A stretch of DNA of 39,041 nucleotides from Massilia sp. CFBP 13721. Its GTDB lineage: Bacteria; Pseudomonadota; Gammaproteobacteria; Burkholderiales; Burkholderiaceae_D. Each line of letters begins with the position of its first letter. The stretch's first letter is position 1. Below the pieces are notes generated by a model. The model saw only the letters and a list, made by a program, of their open reading frames with translations. It ran no database searches and was not told the origin of the DNA. The stretch is from NCBI RefSeq assembly GCF_014842025.1, contig NZ_JACYUY010000040.1, forward strand, positions 1 to 39,041. The letters are read 5' to 3'. This document shows, piece after piece, positions 24,375 through 32,278 of the stretch. The position numbers and the translations under genes are program-made.

Positions 24375-25202
24375 TTATTTCTTGCCGCGGCGCGAAACGA
24401 TCATCGAAGAAGTGCGCTTGTTCGAACGCGTCTTCTTACCCTTCGTCTGTTGGCCCCAAGGCGACACTGGATGACGACCAGCTGCGGTTTTACCTTCACC
24501 ACCACCGTGCGGGTGATCGACCGGGTTCATGACCACACCGCGAACGGTAGGACGAACACCGCGCCAGCGCATCGCGCCAGCTTTACCGATCTTGCGCAGG
24601 CTGTGTTCGGCATTGCCGACTTCGCCAACGGTAGCGCGGCACTCGATGTGCACGCGGCGAACTTCACCCGAGCGCAGGCGGACCTGGGCGTAGGTGCCTT
24701 CGCGGGCCATCAGGACAACGCCGGCGCCGGCGGTACGGGCCATCTGGGCACCCTTACCTGGCAGCATTTCGACGCAGTTCATCACGGTACCGACCGGAAT
24801 GTTACGGATCGGCAGACAGTTACCCGACTTGATCGGTGCTTCCGCGCCGTTCATGACGCTGTCGCCGACAGCCATGCCCTTGGTGGCGATGATGTACTGA
24901 CGCTCGCCGTCCGCGTAGCACAGCAGTGCAATGTGCGCGGTACGGTTCGGGTCGTATTCGATACGCTCGACCTTGGCAGGAATGCCGTCCTTCTGGCGCT
25001 TGAAGTCGACCAGACGGTAGTGTTGCTTGTGACCGCCACCGATGTGACGGGTGGTGATGTGACCGTTGTTGTTACGGCCAGCAGTCTTCGATTTCTTCTC
25101 AACCAGTGCTGCGAACGGACGGCCCTTGAACAGGCCTTCGGTCACAACTTTCACCATGCCGCGGCGGCCTGGGGAGGTTGGCTTCATCTTAACGAGTGCC
25201 AT
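24375..25202 (-). CDS. rplB: 50S ribosomal protein L2
   Basis: Highly conserved large-subunit protein near the peptidyl transferase centre, 275 residues (E. coli 273). It begins MALVKMKPTSPGRRGMVKV and shows RHIGGGHKQHYRLVDFKRQK. The conserved loop with the key His is VVMNPVDHPHGGGEGKTAAG (about 220-240). It ends in a basic KTRSNKRTSSMIVSRRGKK tail. Its start shares one base with the rplW stop. Confidence 0.99.
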   Translation of the reverse strand: MALVKMKPTSPGRRGMVKVVTEGLFKGRPFAALVEKKSKTAGRNNNGHITTRHIGGGHKQHYRLVDFKRQKDGIPAKVERIEYDPNRTAHIALLCYADGERQYIIATKGMAVGDSVMNGAEAPIKSGNCLPIRNIPVGTVMNCVEMLPGKGAQMARTAGAGVVLMAREGTYAQVRLRSGEVRRVHIECRATVGEVGNAEHSLRKIGKAGAMRWRGVRPTVRGVVMNPVDHPHGGGEGKTAAGRHPVSPWGQQTKGKKTRSNKRTSSMIVSRRGKK

Positions 25203-25519
25203 TATTTAGCCTCCTCGACAAAATTGATTTCCTGGCCTGGCTTCAGGCACACGAAAGCACGCTTGGTGTGGTTGCGACGACCGTTGAAACGGCCCGAACG
25301 CTTTTGTTTGCCTTCGCGGTTCACGGTTTGCACCGATTCCACTTCGACCTTGAACAGCAGTTCGACGGCAGCCTTGATTTCCGGCTTGGTCGCGTCAGGC
25401 AGGACCTTGAACACGATCTGCTCGTTCTTTTCCGCGACGAAGGTAGCCTTTTCGGAGATGACCGGAGCCATCAGCACCTTCATCAGGCGCTCTTCGCTAA
25501 ATTTGATTGCGGTGCTCAT
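25202..25519 (-). CDS. rplW: 50S ribosomal protein L23
   Basis: Exit-tunnel docking protein for trigger factor and SRP, 105 residues (E. coli 100). Diagnostic residues are RLMKVLMAPVISEKATFVAE, VLPDATKPEIKAAVELLFKV and a basic loop with GRRNHTKRAFVCLKPGQEI. It overlaps rplD by 4 bases at its start and rplB by one base at its end. Confidence 0.99.
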   Translation of the reverse strand: MSTAIKFSEERLMKVLMAPVISEKATFVAEKNEQIVFKVLPDATKPEIKAAVELLFKVEVESVQTVNREGKQKRSGRFNGRRNHTKRAFVCLKPGQEINFVEEAK

Positions 25520-26136
25520 GCGTACATCTCCTCGATCTTGGCCAGAGCAGCTTTGGTGACCAGGACTTTCTTGTAGAACACCAGCGACATCGGGTCAGCT
25601 GCTTTTGGCTCGACAACCAGCACGTTCGGCAGGTTACGCGATGCCAGCAACAGGTTTTCTTCGATGGTGTCGGTGATCACCAGGACCGATTCCAGACCCA
25701 TGCCCTGCAGCTTTTGCGACAGCAGCTTGGTTTTCGGAGCTTCGATCGACAGGTTCTCGATAACGACCAGGCGGCCTTCGCGGGCCAGCTGCGAGAAGAT
25801 CGAGCAGATACCTGCGCGGAACATCTTCTTGTTCACTTTGTGGGTGAAGTTCTCGTCAGGCGAGTTCGGGAAGATGCGACCACCGCCGCGCCACAGTGGC
25901 GACGACGACATACCAGCACGAGCGCGACCGGTGCCTTTTTGGCGCCATGGCTTCTTGGTGGTGTGGCTGACTTCTTCACGGTCTTTCTGCTTGCGGTTAC
26001 CGCTACGTGCGTTGGCAGCGTAGGCGACCACGACCTGGTGAATCAGGGCTTCGTTGTATTCGCGACCGAAGACTTCGTCGGTAGCGGCAACGTTGGCGCC
26101 GGCTTGACCTTGCTCATTCAGGAGCTGAAGTTCCAT
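25516..26136 (-). CDS. rplD: 50S ribosomal protein L4
   Basis: Exit-tunnel protein, 206 residues (E. coli 201), and in E. coli the regulator of the S10 operon through its leader. It has the tunnel loop with KPWRQKGTGRARAGMSSSPL (about 65-84) and FPNSPDENFTHKVNKKMFRA. The classical L4 target precedes rpsJ, but here rpsJ is 11.6 kb from rplD. If L4 control exists it would have to act on the rplC leader separately, which I cannot show. The start is 2 bases after rplC. Confidence 0.99.
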   Translation of the reverse strand: MELQLLNEQGQAGANVAATDEVFGREYNEALIHQVVVAYAANARSGNRKQKDREEVSHTTKKPWRQKGTGRARAGMSSSPLWRGGGRIFPNSPDENFTHKVNKKMFRAGICSIFSQLAREGRLVVIENLSIEAPKTKLLSQKLQGMGLESVLVITDTIEENLLLASRNLPNVLVVEPKAADPMSLVFYKKVLVTKAALAKIEEMYA

Positions 26137-26138
26137 AA

Positions 26139-26795
26139 TTAAGCTCCTTTCTGTGCTTTGGTTTTGACGGCTGGCTTGACGATCACTTGACCGTTCTTCG
26201 CGCCAGGAACTGCACCCTTGACCAGCAGCAGTTGACGATCAGCGTCGATACGTGCGATTTCCAGGTTCTGGGTGGTGACGGTGACGTCGCCCATGTGACC
26301 GGTCATGCGCTTGCCTGGGAACACGCGGCCTGGATCCTGCGCCATACCGATGGAGCCTGGAACGTTGTGCGAACGCGAGTTACCGTGGGTCTGACGACCC
26401 GATGCGAAGTTGTGACGCTTGATGGTACCGGCGTAGCCTTTACCGATCGAGGTGCCTTGCACGTCGATCTTCTGGCCCACTTCGAACAGCGAGACATTGA
26501 CTGCGTCGCCAGTTTTCAGTTCGGCTGCCTTGGCAGCGTCGACGCGGAATTCGCGCAGCATGGTGCCAGCTTCGACGCCTGCTTTTGCGTGGTGACCCGC
26601 AACTGCCTTGGTCACGCGGGAAGCGCGACGTTGACCGAATGCGACCTGGACTGCGGCGTAGCCGTCAGTTTCAGGAGTTTTGATTTGTGCGACACGGTTG
26701 TTCGACACGTCGAGCACGGTAACTGGGATCGAGTCCCCGTCATCCGTGAAGATGCGCATCATGCCAACCTTGCGACCGAGAAGGCCCAAGCTCAT
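26139..26795 (-). CDS. rplC: 50S ribosomal protein L3
   Basis: Early-assembly large-subunit protein, 218 residues (E. coli 209). It starts MSLGLLGRKVGMMRIFTDDG. The central extension near the peptidyl transferase centre contains HGNSRSHNVPGSIGMAQDPG, where Q153 corresponds to the glutamine methylated by PrmB in E. coli. GGAG lies upstream of the ATG. It is the first gene of the minus-strand r-protein block here, because rpsJ, its usual upstream neighbour, is 11.6 kb away. A candidate promoter lies about 90 bases upstream. Confidence 0.99.
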   Translation of the reverse strand: MSLGLLGRKVGMMRIFTDDGDSIPVTVLDVSNNRVAQIKTPETDGYAAVQVAFGQRRASRVTKAVAGHHAKAGVEAGTMLREFRVDAAKAAELKTGDAVNVSLFEVGQKIDVQGTSIGKGYAGTIKRHNFASGRQTHGNSRSHNVPGSIGMAQDPGRVFPGKRMTGHMGDVTVTTQNLEIARIDADRQLLLVKGAVPGAKNGQVIVKPAVKTKAQKGA

Positions 26796-26882
26796 TTTTT
26801 CTCCATTCCCACCTACGATTGGGCGGGGGTAGTTGAACTACAAAAACGTACAGATCCTGATGAATCCGTACCGAAGCCGGCT

Positions 26883-26911
26883 AGTATAGCGCGCAAAAGG
26901 GCTTGACGCAA
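26883..26911 (-). promoter_or_regulatory. Candidate promoter for the rplC-led ribosomal operon
   Basis: On the minus strand TTGCGT (26911-26906), a 17-base spacer and TATACT (26888-26883) resemble a sigma-70 promoter with a modest -35 and a good -10. Transcription would begin near 26876, giving a leader of about 80 bases before rplC. It is needed because the tRNA hairpin and the 11.6-kb insertion separate rplC from rpsJ. Confidence 0.5.
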
Positions 26912-26997
26912 CAAGAGAATCGGAGGTATGTCGACCCGTGTTGCGCGTTTTTCGCAGTAGCGTGGAGAAGAAGGAATCTGGCCTGGCTGGCCAGCAC

Positions 26998-27024
26998 AGA
27001 AAAGGCACTAGTGCGCCTTTTCTC
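26998..27024 (-). terminator. Probable terminator after tRNA-Val
   Basis: AGAAAAGGC and GCCTTTTCT pair over 9 bp around an 8-base centre (ACTAGTGC). On the minus strand the hairpin ends in CCTTTTCTG, a short T run. It lies about 45 bases beyond the tRNA 3' end and would separate the tRNA transcript from the rplC operon. Confidence 0.6.
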
Positions 27025-27069
27025 TACGGAATCCCAAGAAGGGATTGCCGCGAATATTTGAAGTGTCTT

Positions 27070-27146
27070 TGGTGGGCGGTGCAGGATTCGAACCTGCGAC
27101 CCCTTGGATGTCGACCAAGTATTCTAACCAACTGAACTAACCGCCC
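27070..27146 (-). tRNA. tRNA-Val(GAC), CCA encoded, with C at position 33
   Basis: The 77-base gene folds as a full cloverleaf. The acceptor stem is GGGCGGT/ACCGCCC, discriminator A, then CCA. The T arm is GCAGG-TTCGAAT-CCTGC. The anticodon stem is CTTGG/CCAAG around the 7-base loop TCGACAT. This puts GAC at 34-36 (valine codons GUC/GUU) and C, not the near-universal U, at position 33. A sigma-70 promoter ends a few bases upstream and a hairpin terminator follows. The isotype call rests on the anticodon; the rest of the body also resembles betaproteobacterial Val/Asp-type tRNAs. Confidence 0.92.
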
Positions 27147-27156
27147 GAGGAGCCGT

Positions 27157-27186
27157 ATTATACGAAGCTCTACAGCCGTTTGGCAA
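27157..27186 (-). promoter_or_regulatory. Sigma-70 promoter of the tRNA-Val gene
   Basis: On the minus strand TTGCCA (27186-27181), an 18-base spacer and a consensus TATAAT (27162-27157) precede the tRNA 5' end by 10 bases. The divergent mscS promoter lies in the same 313-base gap (27147-27459), which shows no other gene. Confidence 0.75.
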
Positions 27187-27262
27187 TAGCTGAGTGAAAA
27201 TACTTGGCAATGGGGTAAATCGCCCCGCGGCGCAGGCGGCGGCGCGTCAATTGTGACGCGGG

Positions 27263-27291
27263 TTGTGCGTGCCATTTTGCAATGCTATGCT
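27263..27291 (+). promoter_or_regulatory. Candidate promoter for mscS-family gene
   Basis: TTGTGC (27263-27268), 17 bases and TATGCT (27286-27291) form a plausible but imperfect sigma-70 promoter. It would give a leader of about 160 bases before the ATG at 27460. Confidence 0.35.
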
Positions 27292-27459
27292 TAAAAAGCT
27301 TCATGGAGCTAAGGCGCCGTTTTTCTCCTGCCACTCCCACTTCGCATGTTCCTGGCGTGCCGGCCGCGCCGCCGCCAAGACTTTCCATCCATGCGCATCA
27401 ACCATTTACAAAGGATGACCGATGCCCGTCCATGTCGACGAGCAAAGGAGACCACACGA

Positions 27460-28551
27460 ATGAACATCACCTTCCTCAACAATTCCGCCCTCGACTGGGT
27501 GGCGGCGCTGACCGTCGCCGTGCTGGTGACGGCCGGCCTGCATGCCGTTAAAACGCTGCTGCAACGGCGCCTGGAACTGCTGGCGCCGCGCACCGAGACC
27601 AAACTGGACGACGTTGCCCTGAAGGCGTTGCGCGGCACCAGCGTGCTGGTCATGCTGCTGGTCGGCATCTATGCCGGCGCGACCCTGCTGAACCTGCCGG
27701 AACGCAGCACCCTTATCATCACGCGCATTGCCGTCACCGCGGCGCTGTTCCAGGTGGCGCGCTGGGGCGACCGCGCGCTCGGCGCCTGGCTGCTGATCTA
27801 CCGCGCGGCGCGCGCCGACGATCCCGGCCGCGCCACCTCGACCGCCGCGCTCGGCTTCGTGTTTCGCATCGTGCTGTGGGCGGTACTGCTGCTGATGGTG
27901 CTCGACAACCTCGGCTTCAATATCACGACGCTGGTGGCCAGCCTCGGCATCGGCGGTATCGCCGTCGCACTGGCGGCGCAGCAGATCCTCGGCGACCTGT
28001 TCGCTTCGCTCTCGATCGTGCTCGACAAGCCATTCGTGATCGGCGATTTCATCAACGTCAACGGCGTGATGGGGACAGTGGAACACGTCGGCCTGAAGAC
28101 GACGCGGGTGCGCAGCCTGAGCGGCGAGCAGATCATCTTTTCCAATAACGACCTGCTGAAGAGCCGCATCCATAATTTAAAACGGATGGAAACGCGGCGT
28201 GCTGTGTTCACCTTCGGCGTCCCGTACGGCACGCTCGAGCCGGAACTGCGCGCAATCGCCGAGATGGTGCGCGAGAAGATCAAGGCGCAGGAGCCGGCGG
28301 TCACCTTCGACCGCGCCCACTTCAGCGGCTTCGGGCCGGCCGCCCTCACCTTCGAGGCGGTCTACATCGTCAACAGCCCGGATTACGTGGTCCACATGAA
28401 CCTGCAGCAGGAGATTTTGCTGCACGTGTACACGGCGCTGCAGGAGCGCGGCGTGCCGATCGCGCTGCCGGCGCAAGTGCTGCATTTGGCCGACGTGCGT
28501 ACAGGTGCGAACGACCCGGCGGGCGGTGCGCCTGAAGAGCGTGCGGCCTAA
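27460..28551 (+). CDS. MscS-family small-conductance mechanosensitive channel
   Basis: Inner-membrane channel of 363 residues that releases solutes on hypo-osmotic shock. I chose the ATG at 27460 because AAAGGAG lies 9 bases upstream; the frame is open further back without a ribosome site. Four or so TM helices occupy about 1-170. The pore helix and beta domain are typical, with LGIGGIAVALAAQQILGDLF (about 158-177), then DKPFVIGDFINVNGVMGTVE and TTRVRSLSGEQIIFSNNDLL. A cytoplasmic alpha/beta vestibule follows to the end, with a short Ala/Glu-rich tail. It is the first plus-strand gene of the segment separating rplC from rpsJ. Confidence 0.93.
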   Translation: MNITFLNNSALDWVAALTVAVLVTAGLHAVKTLLQRRLELLAPRTETKLDDVALKALRGTSVLVMLLVGIYAGATLLNLPERSTLIITRIAVTAALFQVARWGDRALGAWLLIYRAARADDPGRATSTAALGFVFRIVLWAVLLLMVLDNLGFNITTLVASLGIGGIAVALAAQQILGDLFASLSIVLDKPFVIGDFINVNGVMGTVEHVGLKTTRVRSLSGEQIIFSNNDLLKSRIHNLKRMETRRAVFTFGVPYGTLEPELRAIAEMVREKIKAQEPAVTFDRAHFSGFGPAALTFEAVYIVNSPDYVVHMNLQQEILLHVYTALQERGVPIALPAQVLHLADVRTGANDPAGGAPEERAA

Positions 28552-28704
28552 GTCTTCCGTAAGCCCGCCTGTGTACAATCGGTCAATTAGCGCCTATATT
28601 GGCTGCCGAGCGAAGCATTGGCGGCCCGTGCGTTATCGGCAAAGCGCCGTCCCTGCCGGGGGCGGCATATTGAGCAGTTTCACTCCCTACTGAAAGGAGC
28701 TGTA

Positions 28705-29280
28705 ATGGCAATCAGTTTGCAAAAAGGCGGCAACGTCAACCTCAGCAAGGAAGCCCCGAACCTCACCAAGGTCATCATCGGCCTGGGCTGGGACCCGCGT
28801 TCGACCGATGGCGCCGCCTTCGACCTGGACGGCTCGGCCTTCATGCTGAAGTCCGACGCCAAGGTCCGCGCCGACAACGACTTTATTTTCTATAACAACC
28901 TGAAGTCGAGCGACGGTTCCGTCGTCCACAACGGCGACAACACCACCGGCCAGGGCGAAGGCGACGACGAAACCGTCACCGTCGACCTGTCGCGCGTGCC
29001 GCAGGATGTCGACAAGATTTCGTTCTGCGTCACGATCCACGAAGCGGAAAGCCGCCGCCAGAGCTTCGGCATGGTCGGCAAAGCCTTCATTCGCTGCCTG
29101 AACGCCAACGGCAACACCGAAATCGCCCGCTACGACCTGTCCGAAGACAGCTCGACCGAAACCGCCATGATCTTCGGCGAACTGTACCGCGCCGGCACCG
29201 ACTGGAAGTTCCGCGCCGTCGGCCAGGGCTATAACGGCGGCCTCGGCCCCCTCGCCCGCTCGTTCGGCGTCAACGTCTAA
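28705..29280 (+). CDS. terD: TerD-family stress protein
   Basis: Calcium-binding tellurium-resistance domain protein of 191 residues, the usual length. The ATG at 28705 has GAAAGGAG upstream; an earlier in-frame start is unsupported. It opens with the family signature ISLQKGGNVNLSKEAPNLTK. Acidic calcium sites are visible in GWDPRSTDGAAFDLDGSAF (about 31-49) and in DNDFIFYNN with the GQGEGDDETVTVDL strand. It ends WKFRAVGQGYNGGLGPLARSFGV. All acidic ligands appear intact. It leads the Ter cluster and is separated from the biosynthetic operon by a 70-base gap with a GC-rich hairpin. terD and terE cannot be told apart by eye. Confidence 0.93.
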   Translation: MAISLQKGGNVNLSKEAPNLTKVIIGLGWDPRSTDGAAFDLDGSAFMLKSDAKVRADNDFIFYNNLKSSDGSVVHNGDNTTGQGEGDDETVTVDLSRVPQDVDKISFCVTIHEAESRRQSFGMVGKAFIRCLNANGNTEIARYDLSEDSSTETAMIFGELYRAGTDWKFRAVGQGYNGGLGPLARSFGVNV

Positions 29281-29300
29281 GCGCCATAGCATCAGACCCG

Positions 29301-29323
29301 GTCCCGCCCTCCCCCGGCGGGAC
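29301..29323 (+). promoter_or_regulatory. Hairpin between terD and the biosynthetic operon
   Basis: GTCCCGCC (29301-29308) and GGCGGGAC (29316-29323) pair perfectly around 7 bases. It lies 20 bases after the terD stop and has no T run. It could act as a partial terminator or 3' stabiliser, making terD more abundant than the enzymes downstream. Confidence 0.45.
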
Positions 29324-29350
29324 TGCTCTCCCACTGCGACAACATCATTT

Positions 29351-30370
29351 ATGCGCGTCTGGTTCAACCGTAGCTTTTCGTCCGTCCACACCGCCATCGA
29401 CCTGATCCGCCAGGCCGACAGCGACCAGCGTTTTACTATCCTCCACAGCAATCCGAATCCGGCGTCCCCCGTTGCGCGGATCGCCCACGAATTTCACCTC
29501 GAACCGACCGGATTGACCACCGCCGACTACATCGACTGGTGTGTGGAATTCTGCCGCAAGCACCAGGTCGATATCTTTGTCCCGGGTCGCGAAGCGACGG
29601 CGATTGCCGGCGCCCACGCCCTGTTCGAAGCCATCGGCACGCGCGTGCAGAGCGCAGCGTCCGAAGCAGCCCTGCAGCTCATCCACGACAAGGCGCGCTT
29701 CTATGCCGAGACCGTGCTGCCGCTGGCGCCGGTGGCCGAGTTCCGCCCGTTCGAGGATGTCGCCGCCTTCGAGGCTGCCTACGACCTGCTGCGCCGCCGC
29801 CACGCGAAAATGTGCGTCAAGCCGACCCACTCGATCTATGGCCTCGGCTTCGCCGTCCTCGACGAGGAGCGCAATAGCGCCGAACTGCTGATGGCCGGCG
29901 CTGAATACCACGTCTCGCTGGCCGATTTCCGCGCGGGGCTGGCGAAACTGGGAACCTTCCGCAACATGCTGCTGATGGAATTCCTCGAAGGCCGCGAATA
30001 CAGCGTTGACTGCGTCGGCGACAACGGCCGCCTGGTGACCGCCGTCGTGCGCCGCAAATCGACGCAAGCCGGCGCCGGCCAGCGCATCGACCAGAGAAAC
30101 GACATCCTGGAAGCGACCGCGCAGCTGTGCCGTACACATGGCTTGAACGGCATCTTCAATGTCCAGTTCCGCGAAGCCGGCGGCAAACCCCGTCTCCTGG
30201 AAATCAATCCGCGCATGTCGGGCGGGATCGGCATGGCTTGCGTGGCCGGGCCGAATCTGCCGTATATCTCGCTGCGCGGCTTCGCCGACGGTTATGAAGG
30301 CCTGGAGATCGCACCGGTACGCGACCGCATCCGCGTCGCCGAACTCGCGCGCGCCGTGGAGCTGGCATGA
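29351..30370 (+). CDS. ATP-grasp ligase of the Ter biosynthetic module
   Basis: ATP-dependent carboxylate-amine/thiol ligase fold, 339 residues. The N-terminal pre-ATP-grasp Rossmann-like part is at about 1-105 (VDIFVPGREATAI at 73-85). ATP-binding lysines are expected near K113 (IHDKARFY) and K157 (KMCVKPTHS). The adenine strand is LLMEFLEGREYSVD (about 207-220), and the metal-binding end is LLEINPRMSGGIGM with E284 and N286. It resembles the ATP-grasp enzymes described next to TerD genes. No Shine-Dalgarno is obvious before the ATG, and the stop overlaps the next start by 4 bases (ATGA). Substrate unknown; it probably joins an amino or carboxylate group to a sugar-phosphate-derived intermediate. 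Confidence 0.85.
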   Translation: MRVWFNRSFSSVHTAIDLIRQADSDQRFTILHSNPNPASPVARIAHEFHLEPTGLTTADYIDWCVEFCRKHQVDIFVPGREATAIAGAHALFEAIGTRVQSAASEAALQLIHDKARFYAETVLPLAPVAEFRPFEDVAAFEAAYDLLRRRHAKMCVKPTHSIYGLGFAVLDEERNSAELLMAGAEYHVSLADFRAGLAKLGTFRNMLLMEFLEGREYSVDCVGDNGRLVTAVVRRKSTQAGAGQRIDQRNDILEATAQLCRTHGLNGIFNVQFREAGGKPRLLEINPRMSGGIGMACVAGPNLPYISLRGFADGYEGLEIAPVRDRIRVAELARAVELA

Positions 30371-31548
30371 ACGCGCGCGCCGACAGCCTGCCCGCTTCCA
30401 TCGTCAAAGAGCTGCCGACCGGCCGGCTGGAAGTCGAACTGCACCAGGGTGCGGCTGAACTCGACGACCTGCTCGGCTTTGCCGCGCGCGCGAATGCCAA
30501 GCGCGGCTTCCTGTTCGTCAGCAAGGTGCTCGGCAAGCACTGGCCGGTGCGGCCGCAGCGCATGCTCGACATCCATGCGCGCCTGGCCGCCGGCGTGCCC
30601 GCGACACCGGGTCCGGTGCTGTTCATCGCCATGGCGGAGACGGCCGTCGGCCTCGGCCAGGGCGTATTCGAAGCCTGGCTGCGCGCCCATCCTGGCCAGC
30701 AGGCGCTGTTCCTGCAGACGACGCGTTACCGCGTCGGCGACGGCCCGATCATCGAATTCGAGGAAGCGCACAGCCACGCGCCGCGCCAGTTCCTGCACAT
30801 GCCGGATGGCGACCATGAACAAGGCCTGCTGCGCAGCGCGCGCACCATCGTGCTGGTGGATGACGAAGCCAGCACCGGCAACACGTTTTTGAACTTGACG
30901 CAGGCGTGTCGGCGCTTGAACCCGGACCTGGCGCAGGTCCACCTGGCGGTGCTGGCGAACTTCATGGGCGCCGCCGCAACGGACGCCCTGACGGCGCGCT
31001 TCGGCTTGCCGACGACGCTGGGCGCGCTGGTCGCAGGCGCCTACCGTTTTACGCCGGCCGACTGCCCGGTCGACCCGGCGCCGGCGCAGCGCTACGACGC
31101 GCAAGCCGAGCGTGGCGCCAGCACCGCCTTTGGCCGCCTGGGACTGGCGCGGGTGCTGCGCACGCCGGCGGCGCTGGCCGACCGGCTGGCGGCGACGATC
31201 GCACGCGACGAACCCGTGCTGGTGCTCGGCACCGGCGAATTCATGCACGTGTCGACGCTGCTGGGCGCCGCGCTCGAACGGCGCAGGCTGGATGTCGTCG
31301 TGCAGTCCACCACGCGCTCGCCGATCCTCACCTGGGGCGCGGTGGGGCACGCATTGACCTTCCCCGACAACTACGGCGAAGGCATCCCGAATTTCATCTA
31401 TAACGTCGCGCCCGGCCAGTACCGGCACGTGCTGGTCTGCCACGAGACACCGGCCGGCGACGCCTTGCACGCGCTTGCGCGCACGCTGGACGCGCGCCTG
31501 TTCCACTATCACACCGAGGACGATGTTGAAGAAGTTCCTGTTCGCTGA
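30367..31548 (+). CDS. Phosphoribosyltransferase with C-terminal TRSP domain
   Basis: Predicted PRPP-using transferase of 393 residues. The PRTase fold (about 30-230) has a hydrophobic strand followed by the PRPP loop IVLVDDEASTGNT (161-173), with the acidic pair D165-D166 and E167. The C-terminal part (about 245-393) holds the motif STTRSPI (314-320), which names the TRSP domain found after this PRTase type. It also carries LVLGTGEFMHVSTLLGAAL, a Rossmann-like segment. The gene overlaps its neighbours by 4 bases upstream and 26 bases downstream, consistent with a coupled complex or pathway. In the Ter literature this pair of domains is predicted to make a nucleoside-like compound; the base analogue is unknown. 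Confidence 0.85.
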   Translation: MNARADSLPASIVKELPTGRLEVELHQGAAELDDLLGFAARANAKRGFLFVSKVLGKHWPVRPQRMLDIHARLAAGVPATPGPVLFIAMAETAVGLGQGVFEAWLRAHPGQQALFLQTTRYRVGDGPIIEFEEAHSHAPRQFLHMPDGDHEQGLLRSARTIVLVDDEASTGNTFLNLTQACRRLNPDLAQVHLAVLANFMGAAATDALTARFGLPTTLGALVAGAYRFTPADCPVDPAPAQRYDAQAERGASTAFGRLGLARVLRTPAALADRLAATIARDEPVLVLGTGEFMHVSTLLGAALERRRLDVVVQSTTRSPILTWGAVGHALTFPDNYGEGIPNFIYNVAPGQYRHVLVCHETPAGDALHALARTLDARLFHYHTEDDVEEVPVR

Positions 31549-32278
31549 CCTGGACGACACGCTGTTCCAGACGCTGGAAAAATGCGCCGTCCGCGAAGCG
31601 CTCGAGCCGGCCGCCTATTACAGCAACGGCAGCATCTGTTCGTACACCACGCCGGCCCAGCGCGCCTTTTTTGCTTTCGTCAGCGAGGGCATGACCGTGA
31701 TCCCAACGACGGCGCGCAGCCTGGACGCGTTCAGTCGCGTCAATCTGGGCTTCACCAGCTATGTCGTCCTCAATTTCGGCGGCATCATCCTGCAGCCCGA
31801 CGGCAGCATCGAGCGCGACTGGCAGGGCCGCATGCATGGCCTCATGACGGCGGCCTTGCCCGGCCTGCAGGCGCTCGCCGCGCACATCGACGCCTGGGCC
31901 GACAAGACCGGTTATGGCGGCCGCACGCGCCTGGTGGAAGACGCCGGTACGCCCTTTTTCATTGTGGTGAAAGATCCGGACAAGGTGCATGGCAACCTGG
32001 AACGCATCGAGCGCGAAGTAGTGCTGCCCTGGATCGCCGACGGCAACGGCGGCTACTGCGTCCACCGCAACGGCAACAACCTCGCCATCCTGCCCACCAG
32101 CCTGGATAAAGCGAATGCCGTCGCCTACGTCACCGAACGCCTGCGCCGCGAGCACGGCGAGATCGTCACCTTCGGCATGGGAGATTCGCGCTCGGATGCG
32201 CGCTTCATGGCCGATTGCGACTACGCCATCATTCCGCGCCGCACCCAGCTGTCGAAATTGACGGTGGAGGCGCTGTGA
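31523..32278 (+). CDS. HAD-superfamily phosphatase of the Ter module
   Basis: HAD hydrolase of 251 residues, expected to remove a phosphate from a pathway intermediate. Motif I is FADLDDTLF (D9, D11, T13). Motif II is PTTARS (61-66). The motif III/IV region ends GMGDSRSDARFM near residue 212. The cap insert between motif II and III is of the C2 type, as in Cof-like or sucrose-phosphatase enzymes. I chose the ATG at 31523 (GAGG upstream), which overlaps the PRTase gene by 26 bases. The next gene starts inside its stop (GTGA). Catalytic residues are intact. Confidence 0.85.
   Translation: MLKKFLFADLDDTLFQTLEKCAVREALEPAAYYSNGSICSYTTPAQRAFFAFVSEGMTVIPTTARSLDAFSRVNLGFTSYVVLNFGGIILQPDGSIERDWQGRMHGLMTAALPGLQALAAHIDAWADKTGYGGRTRLVEDAGTPFFIVVKDPDKVHGNLERIEREVVLPWIADGNGGYCVHRNGNNLAILPTSLDKANAVAYVTERLRREHGEIVTFGMGDSRSDARFMADCDYAIIPRRTQLSKLTVEAL

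Noticed and set aside
27346..27459. Longer MscS N terminus from 27346
   Set aside because: No ribosome site and a basic, unlike-family extension; the ATG at 27460 has AAAGGAG.
28552..28704. A promoter for terD (TACAAT or TATATT hexamers)
   Set aside because: No -35 element at proper spacing could be found; left unassigned.
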